Below, in pieces: positions 34,800-46,652 of a stretch of DNA of 64,000 nt (position 1 is the first letter of the stretch; each line of letters starts with the position of its first letter). Both the position numbers and the translations under genes were made by a program. This DNA is from Clavulina sp. PMI_390 (Eukaryota > Basidiomycota > Agaricomycetes > Cantharellales > Hydnaceae): NCBI GenBank assembly GCA_015039315.1, contig WIDE01000107.1:47014-111013 (forward strand). Direction: 5' to 3'. Under the pieces are notes generated by a model. The model was not told the origin of the DNA and did no database searches. It saw only the letters and a list, made by a program, of their open reading frames with translations.

Positions 34800-36270
34800 A
34801 TGGAAACTGGTGGGCGGCGGTCACGTGCTGGCTCGCCATGGCTTCGATCCTCCGACATGACCACCATTGGCAAACTTCCTCCAGAGCTTTTGTACCAAAC
34901 CATACATCTCGCTGTGGGACTCCCATCTGAACGCAGACAGACACTTGCGCTCTTATCTGTATGCCGGATATGGCGTGCGGTCATCCTGGATATGTCTGAG
35001 CTCTTCGTCTCTCCGGATTGGGCTGCGTGGCCAGCCGACACAATAGCACAATGGACTTTGCGCGCTGGGGATCGCCTACTTGATGGGCTTATTTCGCACC
35101 AAGGAGATATGGTCAGTCTGCATACGAGGCTCGAACTTGCGTGCACAGCTCTCCTTCCCTTCGCTGCGAGGCTTCAAACGCTACGTGTCCAAATCCATCG
35201 CATAATGGCTCCCGAGGCTTTTCAGCAACTCCTTCGGGCAGGGAACATGCCTCAGCTTGAAAGCATAGTCATTGGATACGTTGAATGCGATGTGGAGATT
35301 GATGCTTCATCAATGCCACGTTTACACACCCTCCATGCCGGCGGCCTTAGACTTCGGGTCCGTGGCAACTTCCCCTTACTTCGACAACTAGGGTGGCGAC
35401 TAAGTGCTCCGGAAGACCTTGATCGCCTCATTTCTTTGTTGGAGTTCCAAACCCTCCCTTTCCATCTCACGATCTTTGGCCACCACGACATGCAGCTTTT
35501 TTGGCCATTTGAGTTCAATGCCGAGACGCGAACATGCTGGGCGCATCTCACTTCATTGAGAATACAAGGGTTCGGGGAGCGTGACGCGGAGCATTTCGGT
35601 ACTATTGCGCGTCAACTATGGGCTCCCAACCTTCGTCAGTTGGAGATCATAGAAGTGGAGCCTAGGATCTTCGGGATCATTATCCTGAAACTTGTGAGTT
35701 CTGATCCTAGATATGCAACCCAAACATATGAACGCCTTCTTACCATACCACTTGTTCTCTAGCCCTCGGAAACAAGCTCCGCTGTACAGACTTTGCTTCT
35801 CGGCTACACCGGGGATCGGCCGCACGACCTGTCCTTCTATCTCACATTACTGCTCGGAGATGATTCTTACCAGGCTGATGACCTCCCTCCACTCCCAAAC
35901 CTCGTTAATCTTGTTGTGAGAGACTTGACTGATGCTCCAGGCAGTGGATGGAACGTGGATTTTCACTCCCTTGAGCAATGTGTGCGGAGGAGACATGGGA
36001 CTCTCCAACGCTTGATTCTTCCTTCAAGATATAGGCCCTCGTCTATGATGAGAAGGGATAATCGACGGGTGTCTCGAGCGCGTATCTCTATCCAGGACAC
36101 GTTGCTAACTGACAGGGATGAGCGGTTACGAGAGGAAGGAGGTCTCAAGGAGGTTGGTAGCCCTTCTTTCCTCACGAACATCTAACTGATTTTTGACCTC
36201 GATGTAGATCTCATACGCCTTTTCAATTGACCATCATGGCTTCGACATTGAGCAGCCTCGGTATTTCTGA
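34800..36270 (+). CDS. F-box protein, single copy type
   Basis: Putative SCF adaptor of 448 aa. Exons 34800-35693, 35763-36152, 36208-36270; introns phase 0. F-box at about residues 24-68 (GKLPPELLYQTIHLAV ... LLSVCRIWRAVILDMSELF), then VSPDWAAW. Closest in layout to the F-box genes at 12719 and 14523. The last exon gives ISYAFSIDHHGFDIEQP, the clearest version of the shared tail. The open frame begins at an ATG at 34701, but a TATA box ends only 12 nt before it; 34800 (or 34857) is the more likely start. Confidence 0.84.
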
Positions 36271-36713
36271 ACTTCTCTGTTTTGCTCCAGCTCCGTTAAG
36301 GAGCAGCGCTACAGAGCTCTTCCTATAGGTATATGTCATCCCTGGTAAAGAGGGGGAACACGAAGTGTAGCATAATGCATCTAATCATATACAAGCCATC
36401 TTTGACGGATGGATAATGACTCGATCTCCACCCAGCCTATGACAACATCCACAGGTCTGGTGGCGCGAAAGGGGAGCTGTATATAGCACAAAAGACCCAC
36501 GATAATTCCCGTTAATAACTATCTCCCTCTCATCACGAAAATCAGCGCGCCATCTCAAGTTGAGTGCCGTGATGGCGAAAAAATTGAGTTGGCCCATCGC
36601 GTTGCTTGTCGTGCAATCAGGTCACGTGCCCAGGGCTCGCACCCAACAAACTTGACGAGTTGACCATCATCCATCCCGATCCCCTAAAAACCCGCACAGT
36701 TGTCCCATTCAAG
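36271..36713. other. Intergenic, promoter of PP2A scaffold gene
   Basis: 443 nt. Contains CACGTG at 36623-36628, 86 nt before the ATG of the next gene. No other feature recognised. Confidence 0.45.
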
Positions 36714-38793
36714 ATGTCTGAGGGGCTATATCCGATAGCGTGAGTGCCTTTGAGATCGCAAAACGTGGTGCATCGACTGTCTGATGTTGACGACTTGTAA
36801 ACCGCGATTTGGTGTCTGAGCAGCATTCTGATAGACGAACTCAAGTCTGAGGACGTTGCTTTCCGTCTTAATGCGATAAGGCGGCTATCTACTATCGCTC
36901 TTGCCCTCGGGCCGCAACGAGCACGCGAAGAACTCGTGCCCTTCCTCCAGGACTCGCTCGATGACGAAGATGAGGTTCTCCTAGCGCTTGCAGACGAGCT
37001 AGGGAAGAACTTTGAAGATTATCTTGGCGGGCCAGAGTTCGCCCATCTTCTGCTAGGACCCCTAGAGAATCTTGCAGCTGTTGAAGAGACCCTGGTTCGC
37101 GATAAGGTGAGCGCTTCGCCAAATCGTGATGATGCGCGCAAACTTCAAGCTCGCGTGCTACAAAATAACGATATTAATGATATTTCATTCCAGGCGACAG
37201 AATCTATCTCTAAAATCTTCTCCGTTCTCTCACCCGACCAGACGGAGCGCTTTGCCTTCCCCCTTGTGCGCAAGCTCGCCACTGGTGACTGGTTCACATC
37301 CCGCATCTCTGCCGCTGCCCTCCATGCACCCATCTACCCTCACGCCTCCCCATCCAACAAAGACGATCTCCGCAAAATGTTCGCCACACTGGCGAGCGAT
37401 GATACCCCAATGGTTCGAAGAGCTGCTGCGAAGCATCTTGGCGTAAGTGTTTTGGATCTCATCACGATAGTAACCGCTGACCATCCTTTTACTAGTCCTT
37501 CGTCAAGTCTCTTCCTCCCGATGCCGTGACCACAGATGCGCTTCCTATCTATAACCGACTGGCGAGAGACGATCAGGACTCCGTGCGGTTACTCACCGTA
37601 GAGGATCTGATCGCAATCGCCGAACTCCTCACCCCTCAGCAAGTCAAAGAGTACCTCCTGCCATCCATTCGGGAGAGCTACCAGGACAAGAGCTGGCGTG
37701 TGCGCTACATGGTGGCGAACACTTTCGTCAAGGTACGAACAAGCTCTAACTGTGTCATGCATGCCATCTTCCTGTCACCGATCTATGCTGATGTCATGAA
37801 CATTCACAGCTTGCTGAGTCTGTGGGTCAGGACATCGTACGTGAGGAGCTCGTTGGTGCCTTCACATCTCTGCTGAAGGACAACGAGGCCGAGGTTCGGA
37901 CCGCCGCCGCCGGTCAGATTCCTGGCTTCGCTCGGCTCATCACACCCGAGGTCATCATCGCCCGCCTTCTCCCTCCCATTCGCGATATTGCCACCGACCA
38001 ATCGCAGCATGTCCGTGCGGCGCTGGGCGGGCAGATCACTGGTCTCGCACCACTCTTAGGCAAGGAGGCGACCATCGAGCATCTCCTACCTCTCTTCCTC
38101 CAATTGCTTAAGGACGAATTCCCCGAAGTCCGGTTGAACATCATTTCCAAGCTGGAGCAGGTGAATAATGTCATTGGGATTGAGCTCCTTAGCCAGAGTC
38201 TGCTCCCAGCCATCGTTGATCTTGCCGAGGACAAGCAATGGCGTGTGCGTCAGGCCATCATCGAGTACATCCCCCTCCTCGCGACGCAGCTCGGTGTCTC
38301 CTTCTTTGACGAGCAGCTCGGCAGCTTGTGCATGTCGTGGCTCGGTGATACCGTCTTTTCCATCCGTGAAGCGGCGACGCAGAACCTCAAGCGCCTCGCT
38401 GAGGTCTTCGGTGCCGAGTGGGCGACGACGACGATCGTACCCAAAGTCCTGCAGATGGGCAACCACCCCAACTACCTGTACCGCATGACCACCGTCTTCG
38501 CTATCACGACCATCTCTCCCGCGTTGACTCCGGATGTCCTCCAAGGCTCAGTCATGCAGACCATTCTCGCTCTGGTGGACGATCCAATCCCGAACATCCG
38601 CTTCAATGTTGCCAAGAGTCTCGAGGTCCTCGCCAAGACGCTTGCTGAGAAGGGCGGCGCTGCAGGACAACAAACGATCCAGACTTCGCTCATGCCCGCC
38701 GTAGAGACGCTCAAGCAGGATCCAGATGCGGACGTGCGCTACTTCGCCGAGCGCGCGTACCATACCGCGACGAACCCTCCTGCTGCCGCGTAA
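36714..38793 (+). CDS. PP2A 65-kDa regulatory (scaffold) subunit A
   Basis: HEAT-repeat scaffold of protein phosphatase 2A (TPD3 / paa1 homologue), which holds the catalytic C subunit and an exchangeable B subunit. 592 aa in five exons: 36714-36739, 36824-37106, 37194-37442, 37496-37732, 37810-38793. About 15 HEAT repeats span the whole protein; visible repeat cores include [58 protein letters not shown] and [17 protein letters not shown]. Length matches the family (about 590). The first exon has only 26 nt and encodes MSEGLYPIA, which continues in phase into [12 protein letters not shown] single-copy housekeeping gene in contrast to the F-box neighbours. Confidence 0.96.
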
Positions 38794-39487
38794 AATGAGG
38801 GAGAAGGGAGTTTAAATCTTATGGACTGCTGATAGGAATGACGGTAGTAGTGGTGAAGCGGCCGCCTGGTGTGGGCCTTGTCCTGTGTGTGCGATACATT
38901 TTTCTTCATATGCAATAACATGAATAATAGCCGTGTGTGTAACCCTGTCATCCCAACTCTCTCCCCCTTTTACTCTTTCTTTTGCTTTTGTCTCATTCTT
39001 TCCACTCACTCGTTTTTTGTTTCTTCCTCCTTTTTCTCTCGTCATCTTTCTTTTGTTTGCCTGCGGTTTATCTGAGATAAGAAGAATGACTCGTCGGACA
39101 GACACATCTACATGATTTGGCCCTTGCTCTCCCTGGGACGCTTGCGCTTTTTCACGATAACGACAATAAAATTCGTTTGCCATCCCTGACATCATGAAGT
39201 ACATTAACAGGCATCCTCAGAACCCAGTCACCGCATTCACTCATCCATTAGAGATCCACTCGTTTATGACAGAGTGTGATCCAAGGCAATTCGTAAAACT
39301 ACAACTAGGGGGTTTGTACATCAACATCATACGCATATGTGTGCACTCGCACACGCTAGGGGTAGATATTAGGCCCGCGTCTATGTAAAGAGAGAGAGAA
39401 GTCCATCACAAAGCAAGTAAGCAAGCAAGCAAACAACAAGTAAACAACGAAGGGGATCAATGCGCGCGTCTGTGGCTCGTGTGCGTG
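38794..39487. other. Convergent 3' flanks, pyrimidine-rich
   Basis: 694 nt between the PP2A scaffold gene and the 3' end of the GH16 gene. Strongly pyrimidine-rich on the plus strand at 38955-39060, plus a GCAAGCAA/AACAAGTAAAC purine run near 39413-39450. No gene seen. Confidence 0.5.
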
Positions 39488-41859
39488 CTACAGCACGTTT
39501 ATGGTCCCTAACACTAGGGTGATAACGATGGATATTGTTACTGCCAACGAAGAGGTAGTGGAGTATCGCTTTGTTGAGGAACCAGTGGCGCCTCCGCTCC
39601 CTAGAATACTCGGACTACCGAAGACGTGCACATAGTTGATCGTCCATGATGCATTCTATAAGCCATAGACAATGCAACGATCCAAACGCGGTGCGACGGT
39701 AGGATGTCAGGAGGCAGGAACAGCGAGACAGGAGAAGAGAAGAAACTGACAGCAAAGTTCCCTGGTTCCTGGACACGTTCTGAGCAGGTGCCTGGACACC
39801 CAGAGTCGATATAGCTCGTCCCAGCCCCTAAGAAAAGCAGAGATACGCCCTCAGGTGAGGTTCAAGGAAGTCTAGTATGCGAAAGGGTCGCGAACTCACA
39901 ATCTAATAATCATTGTCGATAATGTGCAGCAGCAAGGAAATTAATTTTCCAAAAATAGGTCATGAGTCGTTGGGTCTAGCCATGTTGTAAGAGACAACAT
40001 ACCTCCGCAGAAAGTGATATCTGTAGACGAAATTGCGGTACCTGATCAGCTAGGGTGCACGCTGGGGAGTAACTAGGGATCGCTACTGACCAAATACCAG
40101 CTGGTGATCAGAGAAGTGTGAAGGGATGTCACATCCGTTTCCCAGGTAGGTCGTCGGTGTCCCCCATGTACTAGGTTTCGGCGAGCTATCCACGATATCC
40201 TGCGGTATTGACGAGCGATGGAAGAACCCTAATAATCAGCCATAAGTGTGAGTCACAATGGACATCGCGAATCAAAGTCAAGAGATAACAGCCCCGTACT
40301 TACAAACTCGAATACCATCACTGAGCCACATCATCGCGAACACACCGCCGCCAAGGGTGTTGAACTCTGTCCCGTAGGAGGCTACGCTCGGATCGATGAC
40401 GGCGCAGCCAGAGTTGGAGTCGGCGTAGGCATAGCAGTCCGTTGTCTGAGTTGGGCAAAGCATAGTGGGCGAAGGGAGTTAGTGGTGAATCCTAGGGAAG
40501 GAAAGGAGGCACGCATAAAGAAGCAACGCACAGATATCCCACCAGTAAAGTTCTGGGCTACTGCTGTTGAAGCTTTGGGAGCCACGAGATTGCAGTCTGG
40601 AGAGAAGGAGGAAGGTTGTTCTGTGAATAGATAGCTGGGAAAAGTGATGGAAACGTACTCACTATCCTCGGTGTGGAACGTCACTTGGTTATGAACATTA
40701 TCGTGAACGCCCTCGAGAATATCAATCTCGCCTCCTGCTGGCCAGTTCGGTCCGCTAAAACAGTAGAGATACATCGGTAAGACGTCACATCATTAAGCAT
40801 TCGATATCGCGCAGGCACTCACACAGACCACCACGCTGGCCATACACCACACCTAATACCAGAAAAGCAACTTGAGTAACACGATGCTGAAATCGAATAG
40901 ACCTACCCCCATGGAGCAGCTTCGATATCAAGGATGAATAGCCCCTCATTGAAGACATCGTTCGACTCTATCCTGACGCTGTTGCGAGATTGACCAGGTG
41001 CAAGGTACGACCAATTATCAACACGCATGATGGCCTGCCCTGCCGAGTTGACATATGTCATGTTGGTCGCCATCGCCCATTCTTCTGAGATGTACCTGTT
41101 GAAAAGGAAATCATAAATGCGCATTTCCCTTGACATGAGCTTGTAGGTAGGGGAGACGTACTGGACTTGGCCGCTGAAGGTGACAATGACAGCGAAGGCG
41201 AGGAAGCGATAATGACGCAGAACAACATTTAATGATCGTCCAGATTATGCTAGATTAACAGTGAGGGGTTGACACATACTGTGTTGGATCGGGATATGTC
41301 GCGAACGACCAATTGCTGCAAAGATGTCATAGCATTAGTGAACCAGTCGTGTCCTCCCGCACTCCAGACCCCCAAAATATACAAATATGTGGGTGGTGAC
41401 GTACTCGAAGAAACTTTGGCCCTGGAAGGCTCGGCTGATGTACCATGTGTCAGGGAGTGTGCTGATATCTCCACTTGAGCTGGCCTCTCGTTTCTGCTTC
41501 GGAGGTGGTGATGAAGCCAGTGGTGATGTTCGGTCCCAGTGTTTGCGAGCCGTCGGTGGCCGCAACCCCGAGGTGGCTGACGTGCGGTTCCGCCTGTTGA
41601 CAGCGGCGGCATAGCTCTGCTTGCTCTTTCCGACGACAGGGTCCCATGATGCTCGATCTGGGATGGGTGGCGCAAGGATGTTGTTGTTGGGATAGACCGA
41701 GGACGTTGGCGGAGCATCGAGTCGCTCCGATAGTCCGGTAGAGAAGAAAGAGGGGATGTTGGGCAGTCGTAGCGCATGCGCTGTTCGTGATGATGAAGAT
41801 GGTGAAGTGAAAGTAGATGCGAGCAAGAATGAAGCAACAAAAGCGAGTGTGCCGCCCAT
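39488..41859 (-). CDS. GH16 endo-beta-1,3(4)-glucanase, GPI-type
   Basis: Glycoside hydrolase family 16 (fungal laminarinase type), expected to cut cell-wall or external beta-glucan at the surface. 474 aa in 13 exons: 41859-41405, 41315-41280, 41173-41162, 41095-40907, 40852-40823, 40754-40663, 40596-40532, 40445-40304, 40228-40091, 40020-40003, 39902-39900, 39827-39751, 39655-39488. Signal peptide at 1-29, a low-complexity linker to about 130, then the catalytic domain starting FFDNWSFATYPDP. Catalytic motif E250-I-D252-I-L-E255 inside GGEIDILEGVHD. A C-terminal Ser-rich stretch plus hydrophobic tail (LAVTISIVITLVLG) suggests a GPI anchor. A 3-nt exon supplies the D-W of FCGDWAG. Confidence 0.9.
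39900..39902 (-). other. 3-nt micro-exon of the GH16 gene
   Basis: ATT flanked by TTATTAG on the acceptor side and GTGAGT on the donor side. Joined to the preceding exon ending TTC TGC GGA G and the next starting GG GCT GGG, it gives FCGDWAG, the form expected of fungal GH16 enzymes; skipping it stays in frame but gives FCGGAG. Confidence 0.75.
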
Positions 41860-43085
41860 CGCTGCGGAACCAAAAAAGCTTAGTGGTCAATCCCAAGAAA
41901 GTGCAATGCGAGGGGGGAGCGAATAAGATGGGCGAAAGGATTCAAAGCAAGCACACAGAGTTATCTAAGGTCGTGATAATAGAGAGAGAGGGGGGTCGTG
42001 ACGGAAGGCGTGAGGCAGGCGTAGGCGGACAACAACAGCGAAAGGGCGGCGTGCAAACACGAGGACTTGGGCTGGCCGGCGTGATGGCGAATCCAGTCGC
42101 AGTTCCGGTGATGTATCGTGTTGGCCAGATAAAAATAGGTATTACGCAGCAAGCACGAAGCTCTTGGCCTTTTTTTGGGGGACGAACAGGGGGAGAAAAC
42201 GTCCGATGTTGCTCAACACAACATGCAATGCAAATACCAACAAATATGATATAAATCCTGGAAATCCTCCTCGACGACGTTGGAGATGTCCTTCGGCATA
42301 CTAAGCCCTTCCAATAAGCCCCGAGGTAGCCCGATGTTTATGCCGAGGGCTTCCCTGTCCGCCCAACCAGGTGGAGCTTTCTAAACCATTCCGTCTAGAA
42401 CTTTCGCGGCCTCCAAAACTGGCTTCCCAAAATATGAACGCTTATTAGACGTCACGATAGCAATGCTTCTCCTCTACACAACATGCATATAGTGTGCCAC
42501 TTATACAAATCCAAAGCAAGTGATACTTTTCCCAGGTTGTCGACCGACCAACAATTCCGAATATTAATCCGAACTCTGTTCACAGTCCACGCTCTTTTGC
42601 CTCCTAACTCATAGCAGACGAGTGTGCTATTCACCACGATAAAGGCTCTTTTTTGAACAGTTATCTCCGCTGGTTGCTCGTTCCCATCGTAAAATGAATC
42701 ATTCAATGGACCTCGATGGTCGCTCTGTTGTGTGAATTGCCAAGCACACTTGCCTTTCTCCGCACTGTCTGCGAGTGACGTTGCTAGGCCTCTCGTCTGC
42801 GCGCTTCAGTGTCCCAAAAGCCCTTTCATTATGTATCTAGGATCTTCATCGAGCAATGATGTGTACCGCCGCAGTTTCCATGCCAAATCTTTCTGGGCCA
42901 TAAGAAGGATCGGAGGTGCAGCAAGCTAACATTTCACCACGAATCACGAAACCCTCGACCCATCTGACGACCCCCTTGCCTCTGGCTCTATCTGCTCTCA
43001 ACATCTCAATATCTCATCTCATCACACTTACGACACGAGCATACCCTCACGAACCCCATTCCCAAGCAAGCAAACGAATAGACTC
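41860..43085. other. Divergent promoter region GH16 / orphan gene
   Basis: 1.2 kb between the minus-strand GH16 start and the plus-strand start at 43086. Only short open frames; no RNA gene or repeat recognised. Confidence 0.5.
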
Positions 43086-46000
43086 ATGAATCACATTATT
43101 CAAGCTCTCCATGATCTTGTAAACAATATTGTACATCTAATACCAGGGCACACTTTGATCTCTAAATCAGGGGTCTCCTTATCTATCATCATCCCCTCTC
43201 TCGTGCTCTACTGGCTCCCTTCCTCCTACGTGAAAGAGAGCCAGAGAGTCGCTTCACCACCTCCCCCAACAACCTCTGATCCTCTAGTAGAGGATGCTGT
43301 ACCCGAAGACCCATCCCCTATTGTCTCCCCCGTTCCTGTCTCAGAGGAGCCTTCCACTGCCCTCGTGCTGACTCCCCCTGCGTCTCCGATTCCTCCCACT
43401 CCCCAGGCTCTCCCAGTGACATTCGTCGCTCCAGTAGATCCTGTCACTCTTCCTCTCCCTGCATCTCCTCCCCTTCCTCCCCCTCAACCTCTCCCAGTCA
43501 CTTTTATCGCTCCTGTCGATCCCGCTACTCTTCTCCTCCCCGCCTCTCCCCCACCGCCTACTCCTCAAGTCCTCCCAGTAGAACCCGCACCTCTCGAAGA
43601 TTCCGAGGAAGCTGAACTCGTACCCCTTGAGACCTCCGAGGCAGTCGAAACCCGCGAGGTTGCCGATCATGCCGAACAGATCACCGAACCCGATGATGTG
43701 TCTCCTGCTCTAGAGCCCGAACTCGCTACCACTACTACGGCTACCGTCCCAGAGGCAATCGAAGTCAAGAGCACCACCGCGTCCATCCCTCCCACTGCTA
43801 CCTCTGTTACCACTAAGGAAGTGTCAGGTGCATCGGCGGACGAAGCTCATGGATTCATTCACAAGCTCTTCCATCGCTCCAAGACCCAGAAAGAGGTAAG
43901 AAGCTCCCTCCCCATACTCCACCCAACCATGAGTTTTCTCTAAATACGAATTTATAAATCAATAGGCTGGTCCAGGAAACGTTGCCGAGGCTCTCAAACC
44001 GCTCAACAAGGAACCATCGCAGGATTTTGAGTCTTTCTGGGATAGCCTCCCTGCCCGTGACTGCCTCTTCGCGAAGGAGTCCTCGAAGAGCTTCAGGGCT
44101 ATTCTGAGTACGCCGATTTGCAGCGAGGATATCCAGGACGTCGAAACTGTATTGCGCGAGGACCGGGAGAAAGGCGCATCTGTAAGTCATCTATTCCTAC
44201 CACCGCTCTCCTCCAGCCATAACTTATTAGTGCTTCCAATGATCTAGTCCTGGGATCTATGTCTCATCTTCCGCATCCGCATCCCAAAAGAACCCATCTA
44301 TGGCAAGACGCAGGACCAAGATTTCTTCATTCGAATGGGCTTCCAGATCAAGGACTCCTGGACAGCAGGCACCACGACCGACATGTTCACTCGGTGTGAC
44401 AGCAGGCGCCCCGCTACGGACGTTCGGATTCGCCGTCAGGCTCTTCAAGGCTTCAAGGTTTATCACCTGCTGGATCTCGTTAATCTGGCGTGTGCTCGTG
44501 GGGGCTGGGAACTGGAGAGGGAGAACCCGCTGCGCGTCAGGAGTAGTATTGGTGAAGGCCTCATGGGTTCGCACCTAACGCAGATCCTCGCCGACTCGCT
44601 TCGACCATGGCATGCCGGTTCCCCTGAAATCTTCGAGCTCGAGAAGCCTGTGGCAACACACGCTTCTGATGATGGCGATAGTGAAGACAGACTCGAGAGG
44701 GCTCAGACGCAACGGGATGCCATCTTCGCAAAGCTGGAGGAAGACAAGGCCGAAATGCTTACGCACACTATCAGACTCACCATGAAGTTCATGCGGCACT
44801 GGGGTGATTGGCCATGGCAGAACGCTACTGGGTTGTACGAACCTGACGCCCGTGCGTTTTCGGAGCACACCTGGTCTGGACATCCTCTTCTATTCCCTAA
44901 GGTACGTTTCTCTGCACATCCACCACTCGTCCGTCGATCTTCAACTGACTCTATCCCTTGTTGATATAGAACTACCATCCGATCGTACGGACGAGGTCTG
45001 ATCCTAGACAACAAATGACCAGGAGCACCATCTCTCTCGACATGTTCTACGATTCCATCATGGGGACGAACTCTGCGCCCGAAATCCTCCAGATAGCCTT
45101 CGCGGAGATCGACGAGATCAAGATCTATCGCGATGATAATACTGGAGTGAAGCACGAGTTCCTTGTCGTGTGTGCCAAGTCCCAATATGAGTCTGGGGAA
45201 ACGACGTCCTGGGTTCGGATTGATCGTGGACAAGGGAGGAGTACGGATGGCATATGGAACGCGAATGACACGGTTTGTTCAGTTCTTCACCTCGTCAACT
45301 GCGGAGTCTGACTGTTCCTCTTGACATTCTATAGATCCTCTGTGGCTCAACACCCGGGGGTTGGTTAATAAACCGCCAGTCCGTCCAGGAAATATCTAGC
45401 CTCTACCTTGGCGGTTCAGTCTCTCGCCGCCCACTCGTGCGGGACCTAGTGCACGCTGTAGGTGTACTTCACAAAACGTTCCCCGAATATACTTGGCATC
45501 AGGTAAGCTACAATTCCTCCAGTGTAGTCATTCGGCTCAGCTCAGCCCAACCTTCACAGCACAACTGCTGGTTCGTCGCCAATCTTATCACGATGACGAT
45601 GCGATGCCTGTATGGAGGAGAGTGGCTGGGCGATGAGGCACATTGGGTTTGGCCCCAGGAGCTGCATGACTTCGTGACGCTCTGTATTGACGATCTCAAT
45701 TTCACTCGGTAAGACCTCTGGTAGCCACTCCCCCTCGATGTTCATAGTGCTGACAAGGTTTGTCTTTATTTAGATTCAACTTGGGAGGACTCCCAGAGAC
45801 TTTCCCAGTCATTCCTGTTGAGCAATTGTTCCCAACGAAGGACGTATTCGGTCGCAAGACAACGCACAAATCCGCTCTACCGAGAGTGTTCTCGCTTTTG
45901 GCTCACGGGGCCGGAGCAGAGGCTTCAACTTCGGCAGCACATTCTGGATCATCAGGTATGAGCTTTTCGGTTTCTGCCCTGGCCTCTATAGAAACTCAAT

Positions 46001-46385
46001 CGGTATCCCCACCATTCTTCTAGGCAATAAAACAAAAAGCGCAACTAGCACGCCTAGCCAGTCCAAGGTGTCGTCGACCACCGCGGTTGGCGATCACAAA
46101 GGCACGCATACCAGGGCCTCCGAAAGGACTTCTGAGTCAGCAAATTCCACCGACAGTGCTTCGACTGCCTCATCGAGTGCCGCTAGCGAGACTCATCAGG
46201 CTTACGGTAGCCAAGCCATTGGCCCTCTCGGCGCAATGAAGCGATCTTGGCATGATCATCGGGTGTTCAAATCTTTTGCGATCGCCAAGAGTCGCTTCTC
46301 GCCAGTGAAGAATTTGCCTGACACTGTCATCAAGCAGCCAGATTCTCCGAAGCACTTTTTCTCTAAACGCAAGAGTGTGGTTTGA
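43086..46385 (+). CDS. Orphan protein with Pro-rich repeats
   Basis: Family not recognised. 947 aa in eight exons: 43086-43895, 43966-44181, 44248-44901, 44970-45272, 45335-45502, 45560-45708, 45774-45955, 46024-46385. A hydrophobic segment (about residues 32-47, SLSIIIPSLVLYWLP) suggests a membrane anchor. Residues about 93-165 hold three 27-residue Pro-rich repeats (PASPP... ALPVTFVAPVDP). A conserved-looking globular part follows (FWDSLPARDCLFAKE; FFIRMGFQIKDSW; WDLCLIFRIRIP), then a Ser/Thr-rich basic tail ending FFSKRKSVV. Every splice junction keeps frame and canonical borders, so it is a real gene. Function unknown; the ordered middle might be a new basidiomycete domain. Confidence 0.82.
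43365..43580 (+). repeat. 81-bp coding tandem repeat, three units
   Basis: Within the orphan gene. The PASP codons recur at 43380, 43461 and 43542, an exact 81-nt (27-codon) spacing. The first two units contain LPVTF(V/I)APVDP; the third degrades after LPV. Confidence 0.8.
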
Positions 46386-46652
46386 CGTGAGTGATGATAA
46401 CGATGATGATGACGTCTTCCGTGAACGTGAAGGTCAATGCACGATTAGACTAGGTTGTAATATTGTATTTTTGGTGGTTTTTGTAGTGAATAGTATCGCG
46501 ATCTTTGTAGCCAAATTTTCAGTGACTTTGAATATGTCGAATGGCTATCGAAGGCAGTGTGCGATTTGGTGATGGTGGTGGTGGTGTATGGTGCACGCGA
46601 CGAAGCCGTTTGTAACCGCGTGTGGACACCGTGGTGGTCCTGAGAACTTCAG

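Noticed and set aside
38955..39060. Pyrimidine-rich tract as a long-terminal-repeat polypurine signal
   Set aside because: No flanking repeats, integrase or reverse transcriptase; more simply the 3' flank of the PP2A gene.
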